Positions 9,019-18,175 of a stretch of 64,000 bases of DNA are shown in pieces (the stretch's first letter is position 1; the number at the start of each line of letters is the position of its first letter). The notes beneath the pieces were generated by a model. That model had not been told where the DNA came from. It saw nothing but the letters and a program-made list of their open reading frames with translations, and did not search any database. Source of the stretch: Qipengyuania proteolytica (GTDB taxonomy: Bacteria > Pseudomonadota > Alphaproteobacteria > Sphingomonadales > Sphingomonadaceae); contig NZ_JAIGNN010000002.1 in the NCBI RefSeq assembly GCF_019711565.1, positions 620,001 through 684,000 of the forward strand, given 5' to 3'. Made by a program: the position numbers and the translations under genes.

Positions 9019-9033
9019 GCAAGCGAAGCTTGC
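9019..9033 (+). repeat. Tight hairpin between lptM and lysA
   Basis: GCAAGC-GAA-GCTTGC forms a 6-bp stem with a three-base loop in the 63-bp gap. No T-tract follows, so it is more likely a processing or attenuating structure than a full terminator, or it may be chance. Confidence 0.35.
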
Positions 9034-9070
9034 TCGACTCGTTTCGCGCTTTTGGGCAGAGGCGGCGGCC

Positions 9071-10333
9071 ATGGACCATTTCCAGCTCCGTGACGGCGTC
9101 ATGCATGCCGAAGACGTGCCGCTCCCGCGCATTGCCGAAGAGGTTGGCACGCCCGTCTACGTCTATTCGCGCGCCACACTGACCCGTCATGCCCGCGTCT
9201 TTCGCGAGGCCCTGTCGGGCCTCGACAATCCGCACATCGCCTTCGCGGTGAAATCGAACCCCAACCTCGCCGTGCTCAAGGTGCTGGCAAACGAGGGCTA
9301 TGGCGCGGACGTCGTTTCCGGCGGCGAGCTGACGCGCGCACTCGCTGCGGGCATGAAGCCCGAGGACATCGTCTTCTCCGGTGTCGGCAAGACGCATGCC
9401 GAGCTGCTGCAGGGCCTCGAAGAGGGCATCGGCCAGTTCAATATCGAGAGCGAGGAAGAGGGCTACGAGCTCGCCGCCATCGCGCGTCGCCACGGCAAGC
9501 GCGCGGCCTGCGCGCTGCGGGTGAACCCCGATGTCGATGCGCGGACGCATGAGAAAATCTCGACCGGCAAGCGCGAGAACAAGTTCGGCGTCCCGCTCGA
9601 CCGCGCGGCAGAGATCTATGCGCGGCTGGCGGATGAGGACGGGCTCGATATGCGCGGGGTGGCGGTGCATATCGGCAGCCAGCTGGCCGATCTCGAACCG
9701 CTCGAAACCGCTTTCGGCAAGGTCGGCGCGCTGATCGCGGACTTGCGCGCGCAGGGGTGCAGCGTCACCCATGCCGATCTGGGCGGGGGCCTCGGCGTGC
9801 CCTACAGGGCCGGCGAAGTGCTGCCCGCGCCAGCGGAGTACGGGGCAATGGTCGCGCGCGTCACCAAGGGCTGGGACGTAAGGCTCATGTTCGAGCCGGG
9901 CCGCGTGATCGCGGGCAATGCCGGCGTCTTGCTGACACGCGTAATCCGCTCCAAGCGCAGCGGCAACGGACCGCCCTTCGTGGTGGTCGATGCCGCAATG
10001 AACGACCTCGCCCGACCCGCCATGTATGGCGCCTGGCACGATTTCGACGCGGTGGCGCCGACCGGCGAGCGGATGACCGCGCATATCGTCGGCCCGATCT
10101 GCGAGACCGGCGACACCTTCGCGATGGACCGCGAGTGCGACGCGCTCGTCGCGGGCGACCTCGCGGTATTCCGTACCGCAGGCGCTTACGGTGCGACGAT
10201 GGCGAGCAGCTATAACTCGCGCGGCTTCGTGGCCGAAGTGCTGGTCGATGGCGACCGCTATGCCGTGGTGGCCGACCGCATTGCCGCGAGCGCGATCATG
10301 GATGCCGAGCGCGTGCCGGAGTGGCTCGCCTGA
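9071..10333 (+). CDS. lysA: Diaminopimelate decarboxylase
   Basis: PLP enzyme that converts meso-diaminopimelate to lysine. 420 residues. The pyridoxal lysine is Lys61 in FAVKSNPN. HIGSQ, the glycine-rich phosphate loop DLGGGLGVPY and the EPGRVIAGNAG motif are all present, as is the C-terminal CETGD-type motif, here ICETGDTFA. Its stop codon overlaps the start of the siroheme gene by one base (TGATG). Confidence 0.96.
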   Translation: MDHFQLRDGVMHAEDVPLPRIAEEVGTPVYVYSRATLTRHARVFREALSGLDNPHIAFAVKSNPNLAVLKVLANEGYGADVVSGGELTRALAAGMKPEDIVFSGVGKTHAELLQGLEEGIGQFNIESEEEGYELAAIARRHGKRAACALRVNPDVDARTHEKISTGKRENKFGVPLDRAAEIYARLADEDGLDMRGVAVHIGSQLADLEPLETAFGKVGALIADLRAQGCSVTHADLGGGLGVPYRAGEVLPAPAEYGAMVARVTKGWDVRLMFEPGRVIAGNAGVLLTRVIRSKRSGNGPPFVVVDAAMNDLARPAMYGAWHDFDAVAPTGERMTAHIVGPICETGDTFAMDRECDALVAGDLAVFRTAGAYGATMASSYNSRGFVAEVLVDGDRYAVVADRIAASAIMDAERVPEWLA

Positions 10334-11100
10334 TGCATTCCTTGCCGCTTTTCCACCGGATCGCGGGCACGCGCGTGGTGGTTGTCGGCGAGGGAGAGAT
10401 GGCCGAGGCGAAAGCGCGGCTTGTCGAGCGCGCAGGCGGTGTTCCTTGTCCCGAGACCGAGGCGCGCCATGCGAAGCTCGGTTTCGTGGCGCTGGAGGAC
10501 GGGCGCGCTGCCGAGGCGGCTGCGCTGCGGCTCAAGCGCGCTGGCCTGCTGGTCAATGTCGCGGACCGGCCGGAGCTGTGCGATTTCACCCTGCCCAGCG
10601 TGCTCGACCGGGATCCAGTGCTCGTGGCGGTTAGCACGGGTGGCGCTTCGGCGGGCCTCGCAAAACACCTGCGCCTGCGGCTCGAGGCGCTCCTGCCGCA
10701 ATCGCTGGGTACACTGGCGATGGCGCTGAGCGACGCGCGCGATGCGATCAAGGCCCGCTACGCGACCGGCGACGCCCGTCGCCGGGCGCTGGACGAGGCG
10801 CTGGGCGAAGGTGGCGCGCTCGATCCTTTTGCAGCGACTGACGCCGGAAGCGTGGCGGCGTGGCTCGCAGGCAACCGCGCGGTTGCGGATTCCGAAGTCT
10901 TCGAGTTCACGCTTACCAGCGATGATCCCGAAGACCTGACGCTGCGCCAGGCGCGCGCGCTCGGCAAGGCGGATACGGTGCTGCACGATGCGGAGGTGGC
11001 AGAGGCGATCCTGATCCGCGCCCGCGCCGATGCGACGCGCATCGTCCTGCCAGCCGAAGCGCCGTCCGACGGGCTCACAGTCATCCTGCGCCGCGTCTAG
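10333..11100 (+). CDS. Siroheme synthase N-terminal-type protein (precorrin-2 dehydrogenase / ferrochelatase)
   Basis: Corresponds to the CysG N-terminal half (Met8/SirC type): oxidises precorrin-2 to sirohydrochlorin and probably inserts iron. 255 residues. It starts LPLFHRIAGTRVVVVGEGEMA, an NAD-binding loop followed by AKARLVERAGG, and has DFTLPSVLDRDPVLVAVSTGGASAG as the active-site region. There is no methyltransferase domain; the partner SUMT gene (cobA) is in the sulfite reductase operon at 44.5 kb. Start ATG 10333 overlaps the lysA stop. The last 4 bases overlap the end of the convergent winged-helix gene. Confidence 0.88.
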   Translation: MHSLPLFHRIAGTRVVVVGEGEMAEAKARLVERAGGVPCPETEARHAKLGFVALEDGRAAEAAALRLKRAGLLVNVADRPELCDFTLPSVLDRDPVLVAVSTGGASAGLAKHLRLRLEALLPQSLGTLAMALSDARDAIKARYATGDARRRALDEALGEGGALDPFAATDAGSVAAWLAGNRAVADSEVFEFTLTSDDPEDLTLRQARALGKADTVLHDAEVAEAILIRARADATRIVLPAEAPSDGLTVILRRV

Positions 11101-12068
11101 ACTGTCGCCAGCTCGCCCACACCGACTTCCGCGAAATAGCGTGCCATCGCTTCGGCGGTGTTGTCCGCCAGGGCAATGTAAGCGCGGCGCCGGTCCTGCG
11201 GATCGGCAACGCGCACCAGCAAGCCGGCGTCCACCATCTGCGCGATCCAGCGCAGTGCGGTGGTCGCAGGCACGCCCGAAGCGATGCAGAGCGAGGTGAC
11301 GCTGACCTGGAGCCGCTCGGCGCGGGCGGCCGACAGGTCGAGCAGGATGTCCCAAGCCGGATCGGCGAACAGGTCGCCGTCGAAGAACCGAGCGCGCGCC
11401 TGCCGGTGCTTGATAACCTGCCGGATCGCCGCCGCATCGGGCAACTGCGGCCGGCGTTTGCCCGATCGCTCGACCAGATGATCCTGCTCCTCCCCGCGCC
11501 ACGTCGGCGACGGCGATTCGAAGCGGAACGCGCCGCCCTGCGCGCGCTGGCCCGGCGGCAGCTTCTCCAGCCGCTCCGCAATCCGCCCGACCTGTTCGGT
11601 CAGCCGCAGCAGCATCAGCCGGTCTTCCTCGCCCAGCTCGCGCAGGCGCAGGTTCGGCACGTGGGCCAGCACGCGTCCGAGCGCGATCACGCGTTCCGAA
11701 CGGCACGGATCGACCAGGATTTGCGGCGCAGAGAAGGAAAAGCAGCCGAAGACGGCGTCCAGCGCCCCCATTGTGGTCGAAACCACCAGCTGCGCCCCGG
11801 CCTTCCCCGCCCGCATGTCCAGCCGCGCCAGCAAGGCCAGCGATTCCGCCGTATCCTCTGCGCAATCGATCAGCACCACGTCGCCCAGCGCCGTGATTGC
11901 ACCCCGTGCATATTCTTCCAGCGAACAGTTATGCAGGATGCGAAAGCCGGCCGCCTCGGCATCGTCGCGCAGTTCCCCGCGAATATGCGCGCGATCGGCC
12001 AGCACGGTCACGCCGAGCTGGGACCCTGCGGAATCCCTGGCGGGCTCGTAAAGGAAATCCGACTGCAT
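11097..12068 (-). CDS. Winged-helix (MarR-type) regulator with receiver-like N domain
   Basis: 323 residues. The N-terminal part (about 17-130) alternates hydrophobic strands and helices like a receiver domain (LGVTVLADR ... DVVLIDCAEDT) and may be a degenerate response-regulator fold. The middle is a helical region with LRLRELGEEDRLMLLRLTEQV. The C-terminal part (about 245-310) is a MarR-style winged helix ending with the wing DPQDRRRAYIALA. Starts at 12068 with AAGGAG upstream and is divergent from the sigma-factor gene. The target is unknown. It shares a CTAG with the convergent siroheme gene. Confidence 0.75.
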   Translation of the reverse strand: MQSDFLYEPARDSAGSQLGVTVLADRAHIRGELRDDAEAAGFRILHNCSLEEYARGAITALGDVVLIDCAEDTAESLALLARLDMRAGKAGAQLVVSTTMGALDAVFGCFSFSAPQILVDPCRSERVIALGRVLAHVPNLRLRELGEEDRLMLLRLTEQVGRIAERLEKLPPGQRAQGGAFRFESPSPTWRGEEQDHLVERSGKRRPQLPDAAAIRQVIKHRQARARFFDGDLFADPAWDILLDLSAARAERLQVSVTSLCIASGVPATTALRWIAQMVDAGLLVRVADPQDRRRAYIALADNTAEAMARYFAEVGVGELATV

Positions 12069-12192
12069 CGATTCGCGCTCCTTCAGGAATTAAGGAGAAC
12101 GTGATAAGAACAAATACGGATCATGACAAGCAGCGGTGCACAATCGCCTGAACCGATTGAACCTTCCGCCTGCTTGCTGCGACTATCCCAGC

Positions 12193-12747
12193 ATGACGGG
12201 CACAGGGACCCAGCGAACGCAGGCCGAGCGGCTTTATGACGAATTGCTCGTCACGCTGGTGCAGGCGGGCGACCGGCGCGCGGCAGGCCGGCTTGCAGCC
12301 CGCTGGCAGCCGCGCCTTGGACGCACCGCCCGGCGATTGCTCGGTGACGAGGACCAGGCACTCGGCACGGTGCAGGAGGCGTGGCTCTCGATCCTGCGCG
12401 GCATCGGGAGCCTGCGCGATCCATCACGTTTCGCGCCATGGGCCTTCGGCATCCTGCGGCGGCGCTGCGCCGACCATATTCGCGGGGCACAAACCGCGCG
12501 CTCGCACAGGGGCGAACTGGACCAGGAGCCGGAAGCCAAGAACGGGATGGAGGAGAGCCTCGCCATCCGGCAGGCCTTCGCCGCCCTGCCGCCCGATCAG
12601 CGGCTCGCCGCGCAACTGTTCTTCGTCGAGGGCCTCACCCTCGCCGAGATCGCCGAGGTGCAACAGGTGCCGGTGGGCACCGCAAAATCGCGCCTCTTCC
12701 ATGCCCGCCGCCAGTTGAAGGCGGCCCTTTCCGGAGACGTCACATGA
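12193..12747 (+). CDS. ECF-type RNA polymerase sigma factor
   Basis: 184 residues from the ATG at 12193. A region 2-like N-terminal half (ARWQPRLGRTARRLLGDEDQALGTVQEAWLS) and a clear sigma-4 helix-turn-helix (LTLAEIAEVQQVPVGTAKSR) near the C terminus make it a short sigma-70 family factor. An in-frame ATG at 12136 would add 19 residues without family resemblance. Its stop overlaps the start of the next gene (ATGA), so the two are coupled; the downstream membrane protein probably controls or is controlled by this factor. Confidence 0.88.
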   Translation: MTGTGTQRTQAERLYDELLVTLVQAGDRRAAGRLAARWQPRLGRTARRLLGDEDQALGTVQEAWLSILRGIGSLRDPSRFAPWAFGILRRRCADHIRGAQTARSHRGELDQEPEAKNGMEESLAIRQAFAALPPDQRLAAQLFFVEGLTLAEIAEVQQVPVGTAKSRLFHARRQLKAALSGDVT

Positions 12748-13118
12748 CGACAATCGACGACCGAATCCGCGGCGCCCTCGACGAGGACGATAAGGCCTTC
12801 CTTGCCAGCCTCGACGAAGGGCGCGGCATGTTCAGTCAGATCGGCGACGTGCTTGCCGGCCCGCTCGGCGGGTGGTCCAAGCTCATCTTCGCCGTGGCCC
12901 TCGTGCTCGGCTTCGTGCTGGTCTATGCCGGTTACCGCTTCTTCACCGCGCCCGGCATCGAGCAGGCGACCTGGTGGGGGATCGTGACGCTGGGCATCCT
13001 GATGATGCAGGGCTTCATAAAGGAATGGTTCTATGCCCGCATGAACATGCTGAGCGTCCTGCGCGAGGTGAAGCGCCTGCAATTGCAGGTGGCCATGCTC
13101 GGCGGCGAGAAAGCCTAG
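12744..13118 (+). CDS. DUF6768-like inner-membrane protein
   Basis: 124 residues: a polar N-terminal segment (DDRIRGALDEDDKAFLASL), a glycine region, two membrane helices (about 44-66 and 76-96), then a basic tail predicted to be helical (LREVKRLQLQVAML). It resembles the DUF6768 family, often found with a sigma factor in sphingomonads (recalled, not checked). No zinc anti-sigma motif is seen. Translationally coupled to the sigma gene through a 4-bp overlap. The function is unknown; an anti-sigma or membrane-sensor role is inference. Confidence 0.75.
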   Translation: MTTIDDRIRGALDEDDKAFLASLDEGRGMFSQIGDVLAGPLGGWSKLIFAVALVLGFVLVYAGYRFFTAPGIEQATWWGIVTLGILMMQGFIKEWFYARMNMLSVLREVKRLQLQVAMLGGEKA

Positions 13119-13627
13119 GGCCGGATTTCGATCGGGGTCCCGTCCGGGACAAGGCTCCACAGCTCGGCCATCTCGGCATTGGTCAGGGCGATGCAGCCAT
13201 CGGTCCAGTCGCCCGGCACGCGCACCCCGTCGGGAACGCCGTTGGGCTGGCCGTGGATGAAGATCAGCCCGCCCGGCGAGCGACCCCGGCTGCTGGCATA
13301 GGCCCGGTCGGCCGCATTGGGATAGTCGATGTGGAGCGAGAGGTAATAGCTCGACTGCGGATTGCCGTAGGTTATCGTGTAACGACCCTCGGGCGTGCGC
13401 TCGTCGCCCTGGAACTGCTTGTGGCCGACCGGCTGGTCGCCGAACTGCAACCCGCGATAGGTGCGGATCACATTCGCACCCTGATAGACCCAGAGCGTAC
13501 GCTCGGACTTGTCGATCAGGATGAAGTCTGCAGCTTCGCCACCGCGCGCCTGCTGCGCCCGCGCTTCCGGCACCGGCGGGGTGCAGGCCAGGACCGAGAT
13601 CAGGGCAAGGACGGCAAGCCAGCGCAT
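13115..13627 (-). CDS. L,D-transpeptidase (YkuD family)
   Basis: An exported peptidoglycan cross-linking or lipoprotein-attaching enzyme. 170 residues: N-terminal signal with a possible lipobox at Cys15 or a signal-peptidase I site after EARA, then a YkuD domain with His125 (FIHGQPNG) and catalytic Cys145 in DGCIALTN. The serine/arginine of the usual SxGCxR motif is altered here (TDGCIAL). Convergent with the DUF6768 gene, sharing CTAG; follows purA on the same strand with a 28-bp gap. Confidence 0.9.
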   Translation of the reverse strand: MRWLAVLALISVLACTPPVPEARAQQARGGEAADFILIDKSERTLWVYQGANVIRTYRGLQFGDQPVGHKQFQGDERTPEGRYTITYGNPQSSYYLSLHIDYPNAADRAYASSRGRSPGGLIFIHGQPNGVPDGVRVPGDWTDGCIALTNAEMAELWSLVPDGTPIEIRP

Positions 13628-13655
13628 GACGCGTACATTGCCACCGCTACACAGA

Positions 13656-14945
13656 TCAGTCCATGAACGGATCGCGCATCAGGATCGTGTCGTCGCGCTC
13701 CGGGCTGGTGGAGACCAGCGCGACCGGCGTTTCGATCAGTTCCTGCACGCGCTGGATGTATTTCACCGCGTTTGCAGGGAGGTCGGCGAAGCTGCGCGCG
13801 CCGGCGGTGCTTTCGCTCCAGCCGTCCATCGTCTCGTAGATCGGCTCGACCGCCGCCTGGTCCGCTGCATGGCTGGGCAGGTAGTCGTAGACCTGTCCGC
13901 GCAGGCGATAGCCGGTGCAGATCTTCACCTCCTCCAGCCCGTCGAGCACGTCGATCTTGGTGAGCGCGATGCCGGTGACGCCGCTGATCGCGCAGCTCTG
14001 GCGCACGATCACCGCGTCGAACCAGCCGACGCGGCGCTGGCGGCCGGTCACGGTGCCGAATTCGTGGCCCCGCTCGCCCAGCCCCTTGCCGATCTCGTCC
14101 TCTAGCTCGGTCGGGAACGGGCCGCTGCCGACGCGGGTGGTGTAGGCCTTGACGATGCCGAGAACGTAGCCGGTCGCATTGGGGCCGAGGCCGCTGCCCG
14201 CCGCCGCCGTGCCGCTGACCGTGTTCGAGCTGGTGACGAAGGGATAGGTCCCGTGGTCGATATCAAGCAGCACGCCCTGCGCGCCTTCGAACAGGATCTT
14301 GGCGCCCGCCTTGCGGACCTTCTTGAGGCGCTTCCACACCGGCTGCGCGAACTTGAGTACGAAGGGCGCGATCTCGCGCAGCTCGGCGAGCAGCGCCTCG
14401 CGGTCCACCGGCGGCTGGTCGAAACCCGCACGCAACGCATCATGGTGCGCGCAGAGGCGGTCGAGCTGCGGTTCCAGATCGTCGAGATGGGCAAGATCGC
14501 ACACGCGGATCGCGCGGCGGCCGACCTTGTCTTCGTAAGCCGGGCCGATACCGCGCCCGGTGGTGCCGATCTTGCCCGAGCCCGCAGCGGTTTCGCGCAG
14601 GCCGTCGAGATCGCGGTGGATCGGCAGGATCAGCGGACAATTGTCGGCGACGGCGAGGTTGTCTGCAGTGACGGTGACGCCCTGCCCCTCGATCTTTTCG
14701 ATTTCCGATTTCAACGCCCAGGGATCGAGCACCACGCCATTGCCGATCACGCTCAGCGTGCCCGAGACAATGCCCGAAGGCAGCAGCGAAAGCTTGTAGG
14801 TCGTCCCGTCGATCACCAGCGTGTGGCCGGCATTGTGCCCGCCCTGGAAACGGACGACGGCATCGGCGCGGCTGGCGAGCCAGTCGACGATCTTGCCCTT
14901 GCCCTCATCGCCCCACTGGGCGCCGATCACGGTTACATTGGCCAT
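13656..14945 (-). CDS. purA: Adenylosuccinate synthetase
   Basis: Commits IMP to AMP: joins IMP and aspartate using GTP. 429 residues, normal length. QWGDEGKGK phosphate loop at the N terminus, GGHNAGHT, the [11 protein letters not shown] signature and [12 protein letters not shown] are all visible. The start at 14945 ([12 protein letters not shown]) was chosen over an open extension to 15014 that has no family match. Confidence 0.97.
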   Translation of the reverse strand: MANVTVIGAQWGDEGKGKIVDWLASRADAVVRFQGGHNAGHTLVIDGTTYKLSLLPSGIVSGTLSVIGNGVVLDPWALKSEIEKIEGQGVTVTADNLAVADNCPLILPIHRDLDGLRETAAGSGKIGTTGRGIGPAYEDKVGRRAIRVCDLAHLDDLEPQLDRLCAHHDALRAGFDQPPVDREALLAELREIAPFVLKFAQPVWKRLKKVRKAGAKILFEGAQGVLLDIDHGTYPFVTSSNTVSGTAAAGSGLGPNATGYVLGIVKAYTTRVGSGPFPTELEDEIGKGLGERGHEFGTVTGRQRRVGWFDAVIVRQSCAISGVTGIALTKIDVLDGLEEVKICTGYRLRGQVYDYLPSHAADQAAVEPIYETMDGWSESTAGARSFADLPANAVKYIQRVQELIETPVALVSTSPERDDTILMRDPFMD

Positions 14946-15070
14946 CTTGAGACTGCTTTCTTGCAGGGGTGCACAAACGCCGCGGGCGTTAGGCGCAAGC
15001 GTGCCACTGGGCAAGGCGTTTGCCCGGAAACATGCGCGGCTTTCTCCATTGTATGGGGAAAGGAGACCTT

Positions 15071-15886
15071 ATGACCGATTACCCCACCCTCACCCTCAAC
15101 GACGGCCGCCAGATCCCGCAGCTCGGCTTCGGCACCTGGCAGATCGAAGAAGAAGACGCCCCGGATGCGGTCAAGACCGCGCTCGAAACCGGCTACTGGC
15201 TGGTCGACACCGCGGCGATTTACCAGAACGAACGCGGGGTCGGCAAAGGTATCGGCGAATGGGCCGACATTTTCCTCCAGACCAAGATCTGGAACGAGAG
15301 CCAGGGGTACGACCGTACGCTGAAAGCGGCGGATAAATGCCTGGAGCGGCTGGGCCGCGATCATGTCGACATGCTGCTGATCCACTGGCCCTGCCCCGAC
15401 AAGGACCTGTTCGTCGACACGTGGAAGGCGCTGATAGAGCTGCGCGACCAGGGCAAGGCCAAGTCCATCGGCGTCTCCAATTTCCGCGAGGAGGACCTGC
15501 GCCGGATCGTGGACGAAACCGGGGTGACACCCGCGCTCAACCAGATCGAACTGCATCCCAGCTTCCAGCAGCGCGCGCTGCGGGCCGTGCATGACGAACT
15601 CGACATCGTGACGCAGAGCTGGTCTCCGCTGGGCCAGGGCGGCGGGATGGACAACGAGACCGTCAAGGCCATCGCCGACGAGACCGGGCAGCCCGCCAGC
15701 GCCGTGATCCTGCGCTGGCATATCCAGCATGGCCTGTGCCCGATCCCGAAATCGACCAATCCCGATCACATTCGCGCGAATTTCGCGGCGTTGTCGTTCG
15801 ACCTGTCGGACGACCAGATGGGCCGCATCGATGCGCTCGACAGCGCGGATGGACGCATGGGACCCGATCCGAGCGATTTCAACTGA
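15071..15886 (+). CDS. Aldo/keto reductase
   Basis: NADPH-dependent carbonyl reductase with a TIM-barrel fold, 271 residues. The catalytic tetrad is visible as Asp46, Tyr51, Lys72 and His105 (VDTAAIYQNE; QTKIW; IHWPCP). Coenzyme-binding IPKSTNPDHIRAN lies near the C terminus. It resembles the 2,5-diketo-gluconate reductase type; the real substrate is unknown. AAGGAGA stands upstream of the ATG at 15071. First of five plus-strand genes between purA and hisZ. Confidence 0.92.
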   Translation: MTDYPTLTLNDGRQIPQLGFGTWQIEEEDAPDAVKTALETGYWLVDTAAIYQNERGVGKGIGEWADIFLQTKIWNESQGYDRTLKAADKCLERLGRDHVDMLLIHWPCPDKDLFVDTWKALIELRDQGKAKSIGVSNFREEDLRRIVDETGVTPALNQIELHPSFQQRALRAVHDELDIVTQSWSPLGQGGGMDNETVKAIADETGQPASAVILRWHIQHGLCPIPKSTNPDHIRANFAALSFDLSDDQMGRIDALDSADGRMGPDPSDFN

Positions 15887-15933
15887 CCGGAAGGGGTGCG
15901 AGGCCGCCGCCAGCCTGCTAAGGGCGCGCCACG

Positions 15934-16884
15934 ATGACCGAGCACCCCATCAGCATTGCCGCGCTCTACCAGTTCACGCGTTTCGACGACCCGGCGGCGA
16001 TCAAGCCGGACCTGATCGCGCTATGCGAAGCGCAGGGGGTGCGCGGCACGCTCCTGCTTGCGCGCGAGGGTATCAACGGAACCATCGCCGGAAGTCATCG
16101 CGCCATCGAAGCCGTGCTTGACCACATTCGCTCACTACCCGGCTGTGCCGATCTCGAAGTCAAGTTCTCGCACGCCGAAACCATGCCCTTCCACCGCATG
16201 AAGGTACGGCTGAAGAAGGAGATCGTGACGATGGGCCAGCCGGACCTCGACCCTGTCGAGGGGGTCGGCACCTACGTCGCGCCGGAGGATTGGAACGCGC
16301 TGATCGCCGATCCGGACACGATCGTGATCGACACCCGCAACGATTACGAGGTGCAGATCGGGACTTTCGCAGGGGCGATCGACCCGAAGACGACCAGCTT
16401 CCGCGAATTTCCCGCGTGGTTCCGCGCGCGGCGCGCCGAGTTCGAGGCGCAGGGCAAGACCCCGAAGATCGCCATGTTCTGCACCGGCGGCATCCGCTGC
16501 GAGAAATCGACGGCCTTTGCGAAGGCGGAAGGGATTGACGAGGTCTACCACCTCAAGGGCGGCATCCTCAATTACCTCGAGCATGTGCCTGAGGAAGAAA
16601 GCCTGTGGCAGGGCGAATGCTTCGTCTTCGACGAGCGGGTGAGCGTCGGGCACGGACTGCAGCCGGGCTCGCATTCGCTCTGCCGGGCGTGCCGCAGGCC
16701 GTTGTCCGCCGAGGACATGCATGCAGCGACCTACGAGGAAGGGGTCAGCTGCCCCCACTGCCATGCGGAGCGCACCGACGAACAGCGCGCCCGCTATGCC
16801 GAACGCCAGCGGCAGGAGCGCCTCGCGATGGCGCGGGGTGCGGAGCATATCGGCCGACGGGAGAACGAGCCCGAGGATGGCTGA
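15934..16884 (+). CDS. trhO: tRNA uridine(34) hydroxylase TrhO (rhodanese family)
   Basis: Oxygen-dependent hydroxylation of uridine 34 in tRNA, the first step of the 5-alkoxyuridine modifications. 316 residues: N-terminal acylphosphatase-like domain (1-100), rhodanese domain (about 120-220) with active-site loop [10 protein letters not shown] (Cys183, Cys189), and a C-terminal cysteine-rich region (CRAC ... CPHC) that may bind zinc. Family formerly YceA/YbfQ. Overlaps the next gene by 8 bp. Confidence 0.92.
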   Translation: MTEHPISIAALYQFTRFDDPAAIKPDLIALCEAQGVRGTLLLAREGINGTIAGSHRAIEAVLDHIRSLPGCADLEVKFSHAETMPFHRMKVRLKKEIVTMGQPDLDPVEGVGTYVAPEDWNALIADPDTIVIDTRNDYEVQIGTFAGAIDPKTTSFREFPAWFRARRAEFEAQGKTPKIAMFCTGGIRCEKSTAFAKAEGIDEVYHLKGGILNYLEHVPEEESLWQGECFVFDERVSVGHGLQPGSHSLCRACRRPLSAEDMHAATYEEGVSCPHCHAERTDEQRARYAERQRQERLAMARGAEHIGRRENEPEDG

Positions 16885-17500
16885 GCCGATCCTCTACAGC
16901 TTCCGCCGCTGTCCTTATGCGATGCGGGCGCGCATGGCGCTGCAGGCGAGCGGGATCGCCTGCGAACATCGGGAGGTCGTCCTGCGCGACAAGCCCGCGG
17001 CCATGCTGGCGGCCTCGCCCAAGGGTACGGTGCCCGTGCTGGTCTTGCCGGACGGGACGGTGCTGGAAGAAAGCCTGGACATCATGCGCTGGGCGCTGGC
17101 GAGGCGTGATCCGGAAGGCTGGCTCGAACGCGAGGACCCGCAACTGCTCGCCGCAATCGACGGGCCCTTCAAGCACCATCTCGACCGCTATAAATATTCC
17201 ACCCGTTACGAAGAGGCCCAGCCGGTGGAGCATCGCGTCGCCTGCCTTGCCCTCCTCGAAACGCTGGAGCAGCGCCTGGCGGTCATGCCCTATCTAGGCG
17301 GCGCGGCGCGCGGCTTCAGCGACATCGCCAGTTTCCCCTTCATACGCCAGTTCGCCAACCACGATCGCGACTGGTTCGACGCGCAGCCTCTGCCCCATGT
17401 TCAGGCATGGCTGCACGGGCTGGTAAACTCCGATCTCTTCGCTGCGATCATGCGGAAGTATCCCAGGTGGATCCCCGCCGCGGACCCCGGGAACGGATGA
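16877..17500 (+). CDS. Glutathione S-transferase-like protein
   Basis: 207 residues with a thioredoxin-like N domain carrying [14 protein letters not shown] (Cys12), [12 protein letters not shown] and EESLDIM (the glutathione-binding SNAIL/ESLDI region), followed by an all-helical C domain. The CPYA active site suggests a glutaredoxin-like or omega-type member. Overlaps trhO by 8 bp and is probably co-expressed. The substrate is unknown. Confidence 0.88.
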   Translation: MAEPILYSFRRCPYAMRARMALQASGIACEHREVVLRDKPAAMLAASPKGTVPVLVLPDGTVLEESLDIMRWALARRDPEGWLEREDPQLLAAIDGPFKHHLDRYKYSTRYEEAQPVEHRVACLALLETLEQRLAVMPYLGGAARGFSDIASFPFIRQFANHDRDWFDAQPLPHVQAWLHGLVNSDLFAAIMRKYPRWIPAADPGNG

Positions 17501-17681
17501 CTCCCGCCTTCAATGCGATCCGACCGCTCTGGGCACAGATGAATGACCAGACCGAAGATTGATAAGTAATCTCACTCTGTTGCGTTTATTTATGAATTGT
17601 CGCTTTCTTACATTACGAAAAGACATTGTAGATTTACAATCGTTCAATCTCGAGTCGAATTTCGTTTTTACGGAGAGGGCG
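17501..17681. promoter_or_regulatory. AT-rich leader before the peptidase gene, with palindrome
   Basis: From about 17560 to 17670 this stretch is strikingly AT-rich compared with the GC-rich DNA on both sides. It contains a perfect palindrome, ATTGTA-GATT-TACAAT, at 17625-17640, a likely operator. The ribosome site GGAGAGGG (17672-17679) precedes the ATG at 17682. I could not place a convincing -35/-10 pair. Confidence 0.5.
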
Positions 17682-18164
17682 ATGGCGAGCAAGGAACTTC
17701 GCGAGTTCATGGAGCATCAGACGCAGAACAATTGGTGCTGGGCAGCGTGCGGCGCTTCGGTCGGCAATTACTACTGGGGTCCATCGCGCTACACGCAATG
17801 CGGCATTGCCAATACTTGCCAGTCGAAAAGCACCTGTTGCTCTGATCCCGCAGGCTGCAACCAGTACGGTTCGCTCAGCGCCGCACTCAGCGCGGGCAAT
17901 TCCTATCGCTCTTCTGCTAGCGGCACATCCCCCTATTCCTCGCTCAAGGGCGAGGTCGACAAGTGCAGGCCCGTCGGGACCCGGGTAGCCTGGACCGGCG
18001 GCGGCGCCCATTTCATGATGGTGACCGGCTACAATGATGACGGGGACAAGATAACCATACAGGATCCCTGGTATGGAACGTCGCGCATCGCCTACGCTTC
18101 CTATCCCGCCAGCTACCAGGGCGGCGGGAGCTGGACGCACACCTATCTGACGCAGCGGCAGTAA
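17682..18164 (+). CDS. Papain-like cysteine peptidase (C70/AvrRpt2- or C39-like)
   Basis: 160 residues without a signal peptide. QNNWCWAACGASV (15-27) is the catalytic Cys region (Cys19). GGGAHFMMVTGY supplies His110 and IQDPWYG supplies Asp128, giving a complete papain-type triad. A cysteine-rich insert follows the first helix (C40, C46, C52, C53, C59), as in C70/AvrRpt2-type papain-like proteases. The start at 17682 has a strong ribosome site; the open frame upstream is AT-rich and not protein-like. It lies 11 bp before an unknown gene. The target protein or peptide is unknown. Confidence 0.78.
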   Translation: MASKELREFMEHQTQNNWCWAACGASVGNYYWGPSRYTQCGIANTCQSKSTCCSDPAGCNQYGSLSAALSAGNSYRSSASGTSPYSSLKGEVDKCRPVGTRVAWTGGGAHFMMVTGYNDDGDKITIQDPWYGTSRIAYASYPASYQGGGSWTHTYLTQRQ

Positions 18165-18175
18165 GGAGATCGACC

